In this document: in pieces, positions 36,260-45,317 of the stretch
Layout: each line of letters opens with the position of its first letter
Position numbering within the stretch: the first letter of the stretch is position 1
Source: Flavobacterium geliluteum
Lineage (GTDB): Bacteria; Bacteroidota; Bacteroidia; Flavobacteriales; Flavobacteriaceae
Assembly: GCF_017948595.1 (NCBI RefSeq)
Contig: NZ_JAGFBV010000004.1
Location: forward strand, 62,001 to 126,000
Length of the DNA stretch: 64,000 bases
Direction: 5' to 3'
Translations under genes and position numbers: made by a program
The notes under the pieces: model-generated
What the model was told of the DNA's origin: nothing
Databases searched by the model: none
What the model saw: only the letters and a program-made list of their open reading frames with translations

Positions 36260-36530
36260 TAACTTTGCACTTAATAAATTTCTTTAATAGTAGAGATAAT
36301 TGTTTTTTTTGGAAAAATAAATTGATAAAGTATTAAAAATCAATATTATACAAAAAAAAGCAAGACATAAATTGTTACAAACTCCTGATTTAGTAAAGAA
36401 AGTTGCAAAAACAAATTAAATAAGTTGAAAAAATAAAATTCAAATTTTATATCCTAAGAATACCACAAGATTTGTTTACAAATCAATTCTTTTTAAAAGC
36501 TGCTAGTGATCCTTGCGGCTTTTATTATTT
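36260..36530 (+). ncRNA. Possible small RNA between a promoter-like box and a terminator
   Basis: TAACTTTG at 36260-36267 fits a -7 element, though no TTG is seen at the -33 distance. About 230 bp later lies a terminator-like hairpin: AAAAGCTGC at 36495-36503, GCGGCTTTT at 36515-36523, then a T-rich tail, with a T-G wobble that fits plus-strand RNA. A small hairpin GATTTGTTTACAAATC lies at 36469-36484. No open frame of meaningful length lies between. The gene at 36642 has its own -7 candidate at 36605. Confidence 0.35.
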
Positions 36531-36604
36531 AATTTTTTTCTGTGTTAACAAATAAAAGACAAACATTAACATATCGTTTAAATACGCTACAAGAATATTA
36601 TTAG

Positions 36605-36612
36605 TATTTTTG
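36605..36612 (+). promoter_or_regulatory. Candidate -7 element of the PIG-L gene
   Basis: TATTTTTG lies 29 bp before the ATG at 36642. The -33 TTG is not clear. Confidence 0.35.
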
Positions 36613-36641
36613 AAGCTATTACAAAAACATTTATTCACGAT

Positions 36642-39173
36642 ATGCTTAAAATTGCAACACAATCTTTTTTTATTTTTTTAATAGGACTATTATCTTCTTT
36701 TGCCCAACAGCCACAAAAACCTAGTTCGGTAGAAATTTATAATCAAATAAAAAAGCTTAATTTTTTAGGCTCTGTTTTGTATGTAGCAGCTCATCCCGAT
36801 GACGAAAATACACGTTTGATCTCTTACTTATCTAACGAAATGAACGCCAGAACTGGTTATTTATCATTAACTCGTGGTGATGGCGGACAAAATTTAATTG
36901 GTCCGCAATTGAGAGAATTGTTAGGCGTAATTCGTACGCAAGAATTGATAGAAGCCCGAAAAATAGATGGCGGAGAGCAATTTTTTTCTCGTGCGAATGA
37001 TTTTGGGTTTTCAAAAAATCCTGATGAAACTTTGGAAATTTGGGACAAAGACAAAGTTCTGGCAGACCTGATCTGGACCATCAGAAAATTTCAGCCAGAC
37101 GTTATTATAAATCGTTTTGATCACCGTTCTCCGGGCACGACACACGGACATCATACATCATCAGCTATGTTGAGTGTAGAAAGTTTTAATTTGACAAATG
37201 ATCCCAAAAAATACCCTGAACAACTGCAATATGTAAAACCATGGCAGGTAAAACGACAGTTTTTTAATCCATCGTGGTGGTTTTACGGAAGTCAGGAAAA
37301 ATTTGACGCTGCAAATAAATCAAAATTCACTAAACTGGAAACTGGAGTTTACTACAATAGAATCGGGAAATCCAATCAGGAAATTGCGGCACTTAGTCGC
37401 AGTCGACACCAATCGCAAGGTTTTGGAAGTACTGGAGCGCGTGGAAATGAAACGGAATACTTAGAACAAATAAACGGTGAAGATCCAAAAGAAAGAGACA
37501 ATCTTTTTGATGGTATTGACACGACTTGGAACCGCATTAAAAATGGTAAAGCAGTTGGAGAGTTAATTTCAAAAATCATCGACAAATACGATTTTAATAA
37601 TCCGTCGGCTAGTATTCCTGACCTGATAAAAGCATATGGTATGATGCTGTCTTTAGAAGATGAACACTGGAAAACGCTTAAATTGGCAGCGATAAAAAAT
37701 ATCATTGCGGCAAGTGCAGGTTTGTACCTCGAAGCAGTTGTACAAGAGCAGGAGGCTACTCCAGGAAGTATCGTCAACCTTACTCTCGAAGCTATAAATC
37801 GCAGTACAGTAGGTATGGAATTAGTTAGTATAATGTCATTACCAGATCATAAAATTATTCCTCAAAACAGTTCTTTACATAATAACAAAGATCTGAAATT
37901 CAAAACACAAATACAGCTTCCAGCTACTCTGGAATACACACAGCCTTATTGGTTGAAAGATAAAGCAAGTGTAGGTATGTATACCGTTTTAAACCAAGAA
38001 AGCATTGGAATTCCGGATATTATCAGAGAAGTAAAAGTTGTTTTTAATGTGAAAATTAACGGAACCGAAATTCCGTTCGAACGTACGGTCGTTTACAAAT
38101 ACAATGACGATGTAAAAGGAGAAATGTACAATTTTCTTGATATTGTGCCAGAAGTTACGACTTCGATCCTAGAAAAAGTACTAATTTTTAATGGCGTTAA
38201 GACTAAAATGATTCCCGTAAAAGTTCGCGCCGGAAAAGATAATATAAAAGGGAATCTGCAACTAGAATTACCAAAAAGCTGGATGATTTCGCCTAAACAA
38301 ATTCCGTTTACTTTACATAAAAAAGGAACAGAGCAAATTTTTTATTTTGAGGTAAGTGCTCCTTCACAACCAGAAGAAACCACTGCAAAAGCGGTTGCCA
38401 TTGTTGATGGAAAGCGTTTTGATAAGGACCAAACTATCATCAATTACAGTCATATAACGAAGCAAATGGTTTTAAAACCAGCAGAATCCAAAAGCATCAA
38501 ATTAGATCTGAAAACCAACGGAGAAAAAATAGCTTATATCATGGGTGCCGGTGATGAAGTTCCTGAAAGTCTGGCTCAAATGGGGTACAAGGTAACCATC
38601 CTGAAACCAGAAGAAATTACCCCCGAAAAACTGGATGCTTTTGATGCTGTAATGACTGGAGTTCGAACTTATAATACCGTAAATGCATTGTCTAACAAGC
38701 AAAATATTCTTTTTGATTTTGTAAAAAGCGGTAAAAATATGATTGTACAATACAATACGCTAAATGGTTTGATTACCGATAAAATAGCGCCTTTTCCTTT
38801 AAAAATATCTGCTGATAGAGTAACGGATGAAAATGCAAAAATTACATTCTTAGCGCCTCATCATCCTATTTTAAATACACCTAATACAATAACAGAAAAG
38901 GATTTTCAGGGCTGGACACAAGAACAGGGTTTGTATTACCCTAACGAATATGATGCTGCTTTTACTCCTATCCTTTCTTCGCATGATAAAGGAGAATCTG
39001 CCAAAAAAGGGGCTTTATTAGTGGCTCCGTACGGAAAAGGATATTATATTTACACGGGGTTGAGCTTTTTTAGAGAATTACCGGAAGGCGTTTCAGGAGC
39101 TTTTCGATTATTATCGAATATGATTTCGTTGAAACAACCCGTAGAAGCACCTAAACTAGAAATTAAGCGATAA
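36642..39173 (+). CDS. Exported PIG-L family deacetylase with C-terminal GATase-like domain
   Basis: An 843-aa protein with a signal peptide (FFIFLIGLLSSFAQ). Residues 40-230 are a PIG-L (LmbE) domain with the zinc-binding AAHPDDE near 49-55 and THGHHTSSAM near 167-176. These enzymes remove acetyl groups from N-acetylglucosamine-type sugars. A middle beta-rich section follows, and residues about 625-835 look like a class I glutamine amidotransferase-like fold (AYIMGAGDEVPESLAQMGY, KLDAFDAVMTGVRTY). A 35-aa membrane peptide gene and an SSS symporter gene follow within 115 bp, so a shared role in taking up a released sugar or acid is likely. Confidence 0.87.
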   Translation: MLKIATQSFFIFLIGLLSSFAQQPQKPSSVEIYNQIKKLNFLGSVLYVAAHPDDENTRLISYLSNEMNARTGYLSLTRGDGGQNLIGPQLRELLGVIRTQELIEARKIDGGEQFFSRANDFGFSKNPDETLEIWDKDKVLADLIWTIRKFQPDVIINRFDHRSPGTTHGHHTSSAMLSVESFNLTNDPKKYPEQLQYVKPWQVKRQFFNPSWWFYGSQEKFDAANKSKFTKLETGVYYNRIGKSNQEIAALSRSRHQSQGFGSTGARGNETEYLEQINGEDPKERDNLFDGIDTTWNRIKNGKAVGELISKIIDKYDFNNPSASIPDLIKAYGMMLSLEDEHWKTLKLAAIKNIIAASAGLYLEAVVQEQEATPGSIVNLTLEAINRSTVGMELVSIMSLPDHKIIPQNSSLHNNKDLKFKTQIQLPATLEYTQPYWLKDKASVGMYTVLNQESIGIPDIIREVKVVFNVKINGTEIPFERTVVYKYNDDVKGEMYNFLDIVPEVTTSILEKVLIFNGVKTKMIPVKVRAGKDNIKGNLQLELPKSWMISPKQIPFTLHKKGTEQIFYFEVSAPSQPEETTAKAVAIVDGKRFDKDQTIINYSHITKQMVLKPAESKSIKLDLKTNGEKIAYIMGAGDEVPESLAQMGYKVTILKPEEITPEKLDAFDAVMTGVRTYNTVNALSNKQNILFDFVKSGKNMIVQYNTLNGLITDKIAPFPLKISADRVTDENAKITFLAPHHPILNTPNTITEKDFQGWTQEQGLYYPNEYDAAFTPILSSHDKGESAKKGALLVAPYGKGYYIYTGLSFFRELPEGVSGAFRLLSNMISLKQPVEAPKLEIKR

Positions 39174-39176
39174 ATA

Positions 39177-39284
39177 ATGGAAGCAAAAAAAACTAAAAAA
39201 TGGAAAAAAAGCTACACTTATGTACTGGTAGCAAACGCCGTTTATATTTTAATTTTTTTCTTAATCATGCAATTATATTCTTAA
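39177..39284 (+). CDS. Small single-helix membrane protein, 35 aa
   Basis: A short gene between the PIG-L and symporter genes, 3 bp after one stop and 3 bp before the next ATG. The product has a basic N-terminus (MEAKKTKKWKKSYTY) and one hydrophobic helix (VLVANAVYILIFFLIMQLY). Its tight fit in the operon supports a real gene. It may be a small partner subunit of the symporter, as small membrane proteins accompany other SSS transporters; this is inference. Confidence 0.75.
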   Translation: MEAKKTKKWKKSYTYVLVANAVYILIFFLIMQLYS

Positions 39285-39287
39285 ACT

Positions 39288-41018
39288 ATGCAACTATTTG
39301 ATTGGATTGTACTAATTGTTACGCTTTTATTTATCGTCATTTATGGCTCCTGGAAAACCAAAGGAAGCAAAAGTGTGGAGGATTTTATTTTAGGAAATAA
39401 TGAAACTCCTTGGTATACGGTAGGTCTTTCGGTGATGGCAACACAAGCCAGCGCTATCACTTTTTTATCTACTCCAGGGCAAGCATATCACGACGGAATG
39501 GGTTTTGTACAATTCTATTTCGGACTGCCAATTGCCATGATTGTCATTTGCGTGACTTTTATCCCAATGTATCATAAAAACAAAGTATATACTGCTTATG
39601 AATTTTTAGAAAAACGTTTTGATGTAAAAACACGTTCTCTAGCGGCTATTTTATTTTTGGTGCAACGCGGTTTAGGAACCGGATTAACCATTTATGCCCC
39701 AGCCATTATTTTGTCGGCTATCTTAGGATGGAACCTGACTTTTATGAATATTGTAATTGGTCTTCTGGTCATCGTTTATACCTTTTCCGGAGGAACAAAA
39801 GCCGTAAACGTCACCCAAAAGCAGCAAATGTTTGTGATTATGTCGGGAATGTTTATCACTTTTTTTCTAATATTACATTATCTGCCGCAAGACATGACGA
39901 TTTCGAGTGCCATGCATATCGCTGGAGCCAACGACAAAATGAATATAGTAGATTTTTCTTTTAATCCTGAAGAAAAATATACTTTTTGGAGCGGAATCAC
40001 AGGAGGTTTCTTCCTGGCTCTCGCCTATTTTGGCACCGATCAGTCTCAAGTCGGGCGTTATCTCTCCGGAAAATCAGTCAAAGAAAGCCAAATGGGACTT
40101 ATCATGAACGGTTTGCTCAAAGTGCCTATGCAATTTTTTATTTTGCTTACGGGTGTCATGGTTTTTGTATTTTTTCAGTTCAATCCCGTGCCTCTAAATT
40201 TCAATCCCAATAATAAAATTGTGATCGAAAAATCGGCTTATAAAGACGAATATCATGCTTTAGAGACCAAACTCAATAAACTCTCTGAAGACAAAAAAGT
40301 AATTAATCTTTTATATATTGAGCAGTTAAATCTCGATTACGACAACCCAATTCTGCGCAAAGAATTGGTTACTTTATCCAACAAAGAAAAAGACCTTCGC
40401 GATCGCGCCAAAGAAATCATTTCTAAAGCCGACAGCAATAGCGAAACCAACGACAAAGATTATGTCTTTTTCCACTTTATTTTGCATTATTTGCCAAAAG
40501 GACTCATCGGATTGTTGCTGGCCGTTATTCTCTCAGCCGCCATGTCTTCTACTGCTTCGGGTTTAAATGCTTTGGCATCAACAACAGCAATCGATATTTA
40601 TAAACGAAATCTCAAAACTCAAAAATCAGACAAGCATTATCTTAATGCTACCAAATTTTTTACGCTTTTTTGGGGAATCGTAGCGATACTTTTTGCCTGC
40701 GTGGGCACATTGTTCGAAAATTTAATTCAGTTGGTTAACATCATCGGATCGATTTTCTACGGAACCGTTCTAGGCATCTTTTTGGTTGGGTTTTACCTAC
40801 GCCGCGTACAGGAAAAAGCAATGTTTTACAGTGCCATTATAAGTCAAATTACCATTTTTGTAATTTATTACTTTATGATTTATATTTACCCTAGTGGTCA
40901 GGAAAAACTGGGTTATTTATGGCTCAATTTTATTGGCGCCATGCTTACCATTCTCCTTTCGCTGTTCATGCAAATTACTTTTTTTAGAAAACAAGCCGTC
41001 ACAACCGATTTAGCATAA
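39288..41018 (+). CDS. Sodium:solute symporter (SSS family)
   Basis: A 576-aa transporter of the SSS (SGLT-like) family with about 13-14 helices. Motifs include WYTVGLSVMATQASAITFL, AYFGTDQSQVGRYLSGKS and the Na+-site helix GLLLAVILSAAMSSTASGLNAL. Between residues about 300 and 392 there is a charged section (NKLSEDKKVINLL, TLSNKEKDLRDRAKEI) that most SSS proteins lack; it looks like a coiled coil in a loop between helices. The substrate is probably a sugar or a sugar acid, given the PIG-L neighbour. Confidence 0.9.
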   Translation: MQLFDWIVLIVTLLFIVIYGSWKTKGSKSVEDFILGNNETPWYTVGLSVMATQASAITFLSTPGQAYHDGMGFVQFYFGLPIAMIVICVTFIPMYHKNKVYTAYEFLEKRFDVKTRSLAAILFLVQRGLGTGLTIYAPAIILSAILGWNLTFMNIVIGLLVIVYTFSGGTKAVNVTQKQQMFVIMSGMFITFFLILHYLPQDMTISSAMHIAGANDKMNIVDFSFNPEEKYTFWSGITGGFFLALAYFGTDQSQVGRYLSGKSVKESQMGLIMNGLLKVPMQFFILLTGVMVFVFFQFNPVPLNFNPNNKIVIEKSAYKDEYHALETKLNKLSEDKKVINLLYIEQLNLDYDNPILRKELVTLSNKEKDLRDRAKEIISKADSNSETNDKDYVFFHFILHYLPKGLIGLLLAVILSAAMSSTASGLNALASTTAIDIYKRNLKTQKSDKHYLNATKFFTLFWGIVAILFACVGTLFENLIQLVNIIGSIFYGTVLGIFLVGFYLRRVQEKAMFYSAIISQITIFVIYYFMIYIYPSGQEKLGYLWLNFIGAMLTILLSLFMQITFFRKQAVTTDLA

Positions 41019-41070
41019 AGCAAAACACATTCATAATTTTACGGCAGTAAATTGTAATAATAAGGGCGTG

Positions 41071-41131
41071 CCACCCTCTAAGAAAAGGCCTCATGAACGC
41101 AACGTTGATGAGGCCTTTTCTTAGAGGGTGG
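41071..41131. repeat. Large palindrome with 24-bp perfect arms
   Basis: CCACCCTCTAAGAAAAGGCC plus TCAT (41071-41094) is exactly inverted at 41108-41131 around a 13-nt loop. Outside the arms, GCGTG and GCGTGC continue the symmetry imperfectly. Just downstream, GCTACTTCGGTAGC is a cUUCGg-tetraloop hairpin. It lies in the 41019-41486 gap after the symporter gene and could act as a terminator or be a repeat unit. Confidence 0.75.
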
Positions 41132-41248
41132 CGTGCTATCCGCGCTACTTCGGTAGCTTGCTCCTATCACTCACGCAAAACCGTGGCACAAAAATATCTT
41201 TTGCTTTTAAAAGTTCTTTTACCGTTTAATAACCTCTGAAAAACAAGT

Positions 41249-41334
41249 GCCCTAGCCCTGATGGGAGGGAAAATCCTTTTGCTTTTTTCTTTCAAAAAGC
41301 AAAAGATTTGGAAGGAACAGCAGGAAATAGCTCC
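41249..41334 (+). repeat. Structured dispersed element, copy E
   Basis: Begins GCCCTAGCCCTGAT and ends AGCAGGAAATAGCTCC. The central hairpin 41276-41305 pairs CTTTTGCTTTTT with AAAAAGCAAAAG. It lies between converging genes. Confidence 0.78.
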
Positions 41335-41415
41335 TTATACTTCACCAGCAATTAATAATGCTCATCTATAATTCTTTCTATTTTTAGTAGCTGATAAAAG
41401 TTTAACATGACAAAA

Positions 41416-41460
41416 AAATCCAAATTTCAACATGCAGCAAAGCACCTGAAATTTGGATTT
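41416..41460 (-). terminator. Terminator of the DUF2911 gene
   Basis: AAATCCAAATTTCA and TGAAATTTGGATTT form a 14-bp perfect stem around a 17-nt loop. The minus-strand RNA continues into T residues. Confidence 0.7.
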
Positions 41461-41486
41461 TCAATAAATATAAAATAGGGTATGTT

Positions 41487-42329
41487 TTATCTACTCCACT
41501 CCGTAATACTATCTTTGTTCATTTTTACATAATCCTGATTATTAGCTGCTTCTGCCGCTGCAAGCGAAACTTTTGCTGTTTCTATTGCCCCCGCTTTGTC
41601 ACCTTGTTTGGCCTGAATTAGAGACTTTAAACGGGTAACATAAAAAGGTTTTTCAGTACTCAATTCTAAAGCTTTGTCGATATAAGTTCTAGCTTCAGTA
41701 ATGCTTCCGTTTGTTTGAAATAAGTACTGAGAAGCAGCAAAATAATCGCTCCAAGAAGGACCGCCTAATGTTTTCTGAATACTGCTTGTAGCTATTTTTG
41801 CGGTAGGAACCTCAAATTTTAGAGCAACATGAGAGTTTTCCCAAGCCATTTCGAGGTATGCAAAATTAGGATCCAAACCATTAATTCCGATCGTAAATGT
41901 CTCTACTGGAGTTGGTAAAGCGTCTTCTTTTACAGTAGTTTTAAGCGCTACGTTTGCCTCATTCCAGTTTTCCGGTAGTCCCCAATTGTCTGTGGCTGTG
42001 TAAAAAATTATTTCCCAGCTCTCGATTTTAGGAATCGTATAAAGTGAATATTTGCCTTTTTTTAGCGTTTTTCCATCAATTACGACATCATCACTAAAAG
42101 AAATAATCGTATTTTCGTTGGCACCCGTTCTCCAAAGTTTTCCAAACGGAACCAAATTTCCAAACACAGCTCTGCCTCTTGATCCTGGTCTTGAATATAC
42201 TACTTCAACATCTGTTAGGCCAACAGTTTGTTTTACAATAGCTTTAGGACTCGCTTGCGGAGTTTTTATTTGTGCTTCTGTAGCAAAAGGAGCCAAAACA
42301 ATGGCCAATGCGATAAGTAATTTCTTCAT
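41487..42329 (-). CDS. Exported DUF2911 domain protein
   Basis: A 280-aa protein with a Sec signal (LLIALAIVLAPFATEAQ). Residues about 20-165 form the DUF2911 domain, a beta-rich fold common in Bacteroidota (VYSRPGSRGRAVFGNLVPFG, LWRTGANENTIISFSDDV). The C-terminal 90 residues look like one or two TPR-type helical pairs (ITEARTYIDKALELSTEK). It is likely periplasmic. The role is not established. It is a single-gene unit with its own terminator. Confidence 0.9.
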   Translation of the reverse strand: MKKLLIALAIVLAPFATEAQIKTPQASPKAIVKQTVGLTDVEVVYSRPGSRGRAVFGNLVPFGKLWRTGANENTIISFSDDVVIDGKTLKKGKYSLYTIPKIESWEIIFYTATDNWGLPENWNEANVALKTTVKEDALPTPVETFTIGINGLDPNFAYLEMAWENSHVALKFEVPTAKIATSSIQKTLGGPSWSDYFAASQYLFQTNGSITEARTYIDKALELSTEKPFYVTRLKSLIQAKQGDKAGAIETAKVSLAAAEAANNQDYVKMNKDSITEWSR

Positions 42330-42400
42330 TTTCTTAGTTTATTTAGTTTTCTTCAAATTTACAAATTCCATTAAGTAACAAATGTTAAATTTTATATAAT

Positions 42401-43063
42401 TCAGAAATGTAACTGTGCTATTTTTTGAGCATTCAATTCGCTAAAATCATTAATAATAAGGTCGGCAGTTGATAAATCCTGCATTTTAGAATGAGTGCTG
42501 TTGTAACCTACACAAAAGATACCTGCTGCATTGGCTGCTTTTACTCCGTTTGTACTGTCTTCTATAATAATACAATTCGCTTTTGGAGCCACAGACAGCG
42601 AGGCTGAATACAGGAAAATAGCAGGATCGGGTTTTGATTGCGGAAAATCTTCACCACTTACAATAGCGGTAAAATATTGATGTAAATTAAATCTTGTAAA
42701 AACGCGGTCAATAGTAACTTTTGATGCCGATGAGGCCAAAATCAATTGAATTCCGCTTTGATACAAATCTTTTATAAGATTTTCTACGCCTTCCAATAAA
42801 AATAAATCTTCTTTTGTATCAAAAGCATCATTAAATATGCTTCTTTTTCTCTGAATCAAATCTTCAACTTCGTGCTCAATTTCCGGAAAATGAGTTTTTA
42901 AGGTTTGAAAAGTATTGCGGGTAGAAAATCCTGTAAACGAAGTATACATTTCTTCGGTTACCTCAATATTCAACTCCGAAAATTGTTGGTAATACGCATA
43001 ACGGTGCACAGGTTCTGTGTCTACAATTACGCCATCCATATCAAAAATTACTGTTTTTATCAT
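42401..43063 (-). CDS. HAD family hydrolase, beta-phosphoglucomutase-like
   Basis: A 220-aa HAD subfamily IA enzyme. Motif 1 is FDMDGVIVDTEPVH, a helical cap follows, motif 2 is LASSAS, motif 3 is SKPDPAIFL with the conserved lysine, and motif 4 IIEDSTNGVKAA. The DTEP and sequence around the cap suit sugar-phosphate phosphatases or beta-phosphoglucomutases; the exact substrate is open. It lies about 100 bp before a minus-strand tcdA gene with a TTTCAGGTTTCAAG repeat in between. Confidence 0.9.
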   Translation of the reverse strand: MIKTVIFDMDGVIVDTEPVHRYAYYQQFSELNIEVTEEMYTSFTGFSTRNTFQTLKTHFPEIEHEVEDLIQRKRSIFNDAFDTKEDLFLLEGVENLIKDLYQSGIQLILASSASKVTIDRVFTRFNLHQYFTAIVSGEDFPQSKPDPAIFLYSASLSVAPKANCIIIEDSTNGVKAANAAGIFCVGYNSTHSKMQDLSTADLIINDFSELNAQKIAQLHF

Positions 43064-43164
43064 CTTTTTTTAGGTGCTAAGGTTCTTAGTTACTAAGATT
43101 ATAAGTTTTTTGTTTCAGGTTTCAAGTGCTTTGTACCAAAAACTGAAACTTTAGACTTCAAACA

Positions 43165-43881
43165 TTACTCGTTTTTAAGTAAATGTCTGATCACGGTTTC
43201 GGCTGCATGCAGACCAAATAATCCGGGCATATAGCTGTTTGTTCCGTAGAAGGATTTTTTAAAATTTTTCCCGTCTGTTAATTTTAAACTTTTTGTATCC
43301 TGAATTTCAGACGAAAAAACTACTTTTAATTTATTGATTTTAAACTCTTTCAATCTTCTTCGGATTGTCTTAGAAAAATAGCAATTTATCGTTTTAGAAA
43401 TATCGGTGACTTTTACTTTTGAGGCTAACATTTTTCCGCCGGCGCCCATACTGCTTAATATTTTGACTCTTTTGCGTTTTGCAGCGATGATTAGATTTAG
43501 TTTTGGAGTGATACTGTCAATACAATCTAAAACATAATCAAAATCAGGCGAAACGATCTCAAAAGCACGTTCTGGCGACAGGAATTCCTGCACACGAGTA
43601 AGTTTTAGTTCTGGGTTGATATCCATTAGGCGATCGCCGACAATCTTTATTTTAGGTTCGCCAACTGTCGAATGCAAAGCGGGTAATTGCCTGTTGATGT
43701 TGGTAATATCTACTACATCACCATCCACAATGGTCATGCTTCCTACTCCTGCTCGTGCCAGAAATTCGGCTGCAAACGATCCTACTCCTCCCAAACCAAC
43801 TACCAAAACATTAGCGTTTTGTAGTTTTTCTAATCCCTCTTTTGTAAATAAAAGCTCGGCTCTTTCCGTCCATTCTGCCAT
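43165..43881 (-). CDS. tcdA: tRNA threonylcarbamoyladenosine dehydratase
   Basis: A 238-aa member of the E1-like ThiF/MoeB superfamily. The ATP-binding GLGGVGSFAAEFLARAG is at about residues 30-46, followed by DGDVVDITNINRQ. It uses ATP to cyclise the t6A modification to ct6A at position 37 of ANN-decoding tRNAs. Length and motif order match TcdA (CsdL). It lies in a minus-strand group with tatD and a DUF1684 gene. Confidence 0.92.
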   Translation of the reverse strand: MAEWTERAELLFTKEGLEKLQNANVLVVGLGGVGSFAAEFLARAGVGSMTIVDGDVVDITNINRQLPALHSTVGEPKIKIVGDRLMDINPELKLTRVQEFLSPERAFEIVSPDFDYVLDCIDSITPKLNLIIAAKRKRVKILSSMGAGGKMLASKVKVTDISKTINCYFSKTIRRRLKEFKINKLKVVFSSEIQDTKSLKLTDGKNFKKSFYGTNSYMPGLFGLHAAETVIRHLLKNE

Positions 43882-43973
43882 ATATTTTTTTATTTTTGTT
43901 TATTTTTATTTTTGTTTATTTTTTAGTTTCAAGTTTTCTCTGTTTCAAGTTTAAAGGTACCCGCCTGACTATT

Positions 43974-44621
43974 TTATCTCTCAAATACTTTTCTAAAATT
44001 ACTTGCAATAACATCTTTCAATTCTCTGATTGTGATGTTTTTATATTCTGATGCTAACTCATAAATCTGTTCAATACTTTCATCGATAGTATCGGTTTCA
44101 AGAAAAAATTTGTCAATGGGAACTTCCTGAAAAACTGTTTTTAAGTCTGGATTACGGAGCAAATATTTTCCAAAAGAAATATAAAAACCCTCTTTAATCA
44201 GTTGTTGTGCTACTTGATTGTTTTTAGAAAAACCATGTACAATCATCGGTACCGAAATTTTCATCTTTTTCTTGATGGCTATTACTTCCTGAAAAGCCGC
44301 TACACAATGTATTACAACAGGTTTTTGATATTTTTCGGCCAAAGCCAACTGTTTTTCAAAAACTTTCATTTGTTGTTCCAGCGGAATTTCGATTCGCTTA
44401 TCTAAGCCGCATTCGCCAACTGCCAAACAATTTTTAGTTTGCAATTTTTCTTCTATAATTTTTAAATCATAATCAATTCTGTTTTCATCAATATACCACG
44501 GATGAATCCCTATTGAATAAAACAGAATTGTACTATCAAATTCGTGAGGATATTGATTGACCAACTCCAAAATAAGAGGTTGATTGGTAAAGCGATGGGT
44601 ATGAAAATTAAAAAAATCCAT
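43974..44621 (-). CDS. TatD family hydrolase
   Basis: A 215-aa metal-dependent hydrolase with the amidohydrolase fold: FFNFHTHRF at the start, SIGIHPW, GECGLDKR, VIHCVAAF and LETDTID at the end, which together form the metal site. Family members act as 3'-5' DNA exonucleases or deacylases. It is somewhat shorter than usual (about 255 aa). Its start codon overlaps the DUF1684 stop by 1 bp (TAATG), so these two genes are translated from one message. Confidence 0.9.
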   Translation of the reverse strand: MDFFNFHTHRFTNQPLILELVNQYPHEFDSTILFYSIGIHPWYIDENRIDYDLKIIEEKLQTKNCLAVGECGLDKRIEIPLEQQMKVFEKQLALAEKYQKPVVIHCVAAFQEVIAIKKKMKISVPMIVHGFSKNNQVAQQLIKEGFYISFGKYLLRNPDLKTVFQEVPIDKFFLETDTIDESIEQIYELASEYKNITIRELKDVIASNFRKVFER

Positions 44622-45220
44622 TAATGAAATGCTTTAACTCCTGCTTTTATAGCTACTTTCAAATCATTTTCTAAGGGTACAATCGGACAAGAATACTTAT
44701 GATTATAAGCACAATACGGATTATAAGCCTGATTGAAATCTATTGCGATTGTATCTCCTTTTGGAATTTTTAAATCGATATATCTTCCGCCAATGTAACT
44801 TTCTTTTCCAGAAGTGACATCCGAAAAAGGTAAAAACAAATGATCTTTGTATTCCTCCTGTTTAGAAAGTTCTATATTTCTATAAACATTCAGTTGCAAT
44901 GCTACTCCATCAATGATAAAAAAAACGGTTCCGTATTTTATATATTTTGGTGTTCTTTTTCCCGTAGTTTTCATTTCAAAAACTTTCTCGTTGTTTGCTT
45001 TTACAAATTTTGCATCAACAAAATAGTTTTTATTGATCGGGAAAAATTCTAGGGTTTTGAAGGTTTTTAAATCTTCCTCCATCAACGGACTTGTTTTAGC
45101 GTCAGTATATTCTGCATTAATGGTGCTCTGGAATTTTTCAACTTCAATTTTACTAAAATTTGCCTGAGCAAAGCCAAAGTTCCACATCAGGATTATAACA
45201 AAAGAAAATAAGTTTTTCAT
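44621..45220 (-). CDS. Exported DUF1684 domain protein
   Basis: A 199-aa protein counted from the ATG at 45220, giving a signal peptide (LFSFVIILMWNFGFAQ); the frame extends upstream 39 codons without a likely start. It ends with the family's cysteine-containing NPYCAYNHKYSCPIVPLEN segment. Block FLPFSDVTSGKESYIGGRYIDL, then the NPYC region, matches DUF1684, a family of unknown role. The product is probably periplasmic. It overlaps tatD by 1 bp. Confidence 0.88.
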   Translation of the reverse strand: MKNLFSFVIILMWNFGFAQANFSKIEVEKFQSTINAEYTDAKTSPLMEEDLKTFKTLEFFPINKNYFVDAKFVKANNEKVFEMKTTGKRTPKYIKYGTVFFIIDGVALQLNVYRNIELSKQEEYKDHLFLPFSDVTSGKESYIGGRYIDLKIPKGDTIAIDFNQAYNPYCAYNHKYSCPIVPLENDLKVAIKAGVKAFH

Positions 45221-45289
45221 CTTCAAAAATTTATGCAAAAATAGTTCAAAACTAACAAAGCAGCAACCGCTATACGTTACAAAGTTTTC

Positions 45290-45297
45290 TAACTTTG
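45290..45297 (+). promoter_or_regulatory. Candidate -7 element of the MFS transporter gene
   Basis: TAACTTTG fits TAnnTTTG and lies 20 bp before the ATG at 45318. A clear -33 TTG is not seen. Confidence 0.4.
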
Positions 45298-45317
45298 CCG
45301 AAAAATTCCTCTTTGCA

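Noticed and set aside
43974..45220. A tcdA-tatD-DUF1684 functional complex
   Set aside because: tatD and DUF1684 overlap, but the products act in different compartments and no motif links them; co-transcription alone is not enough.
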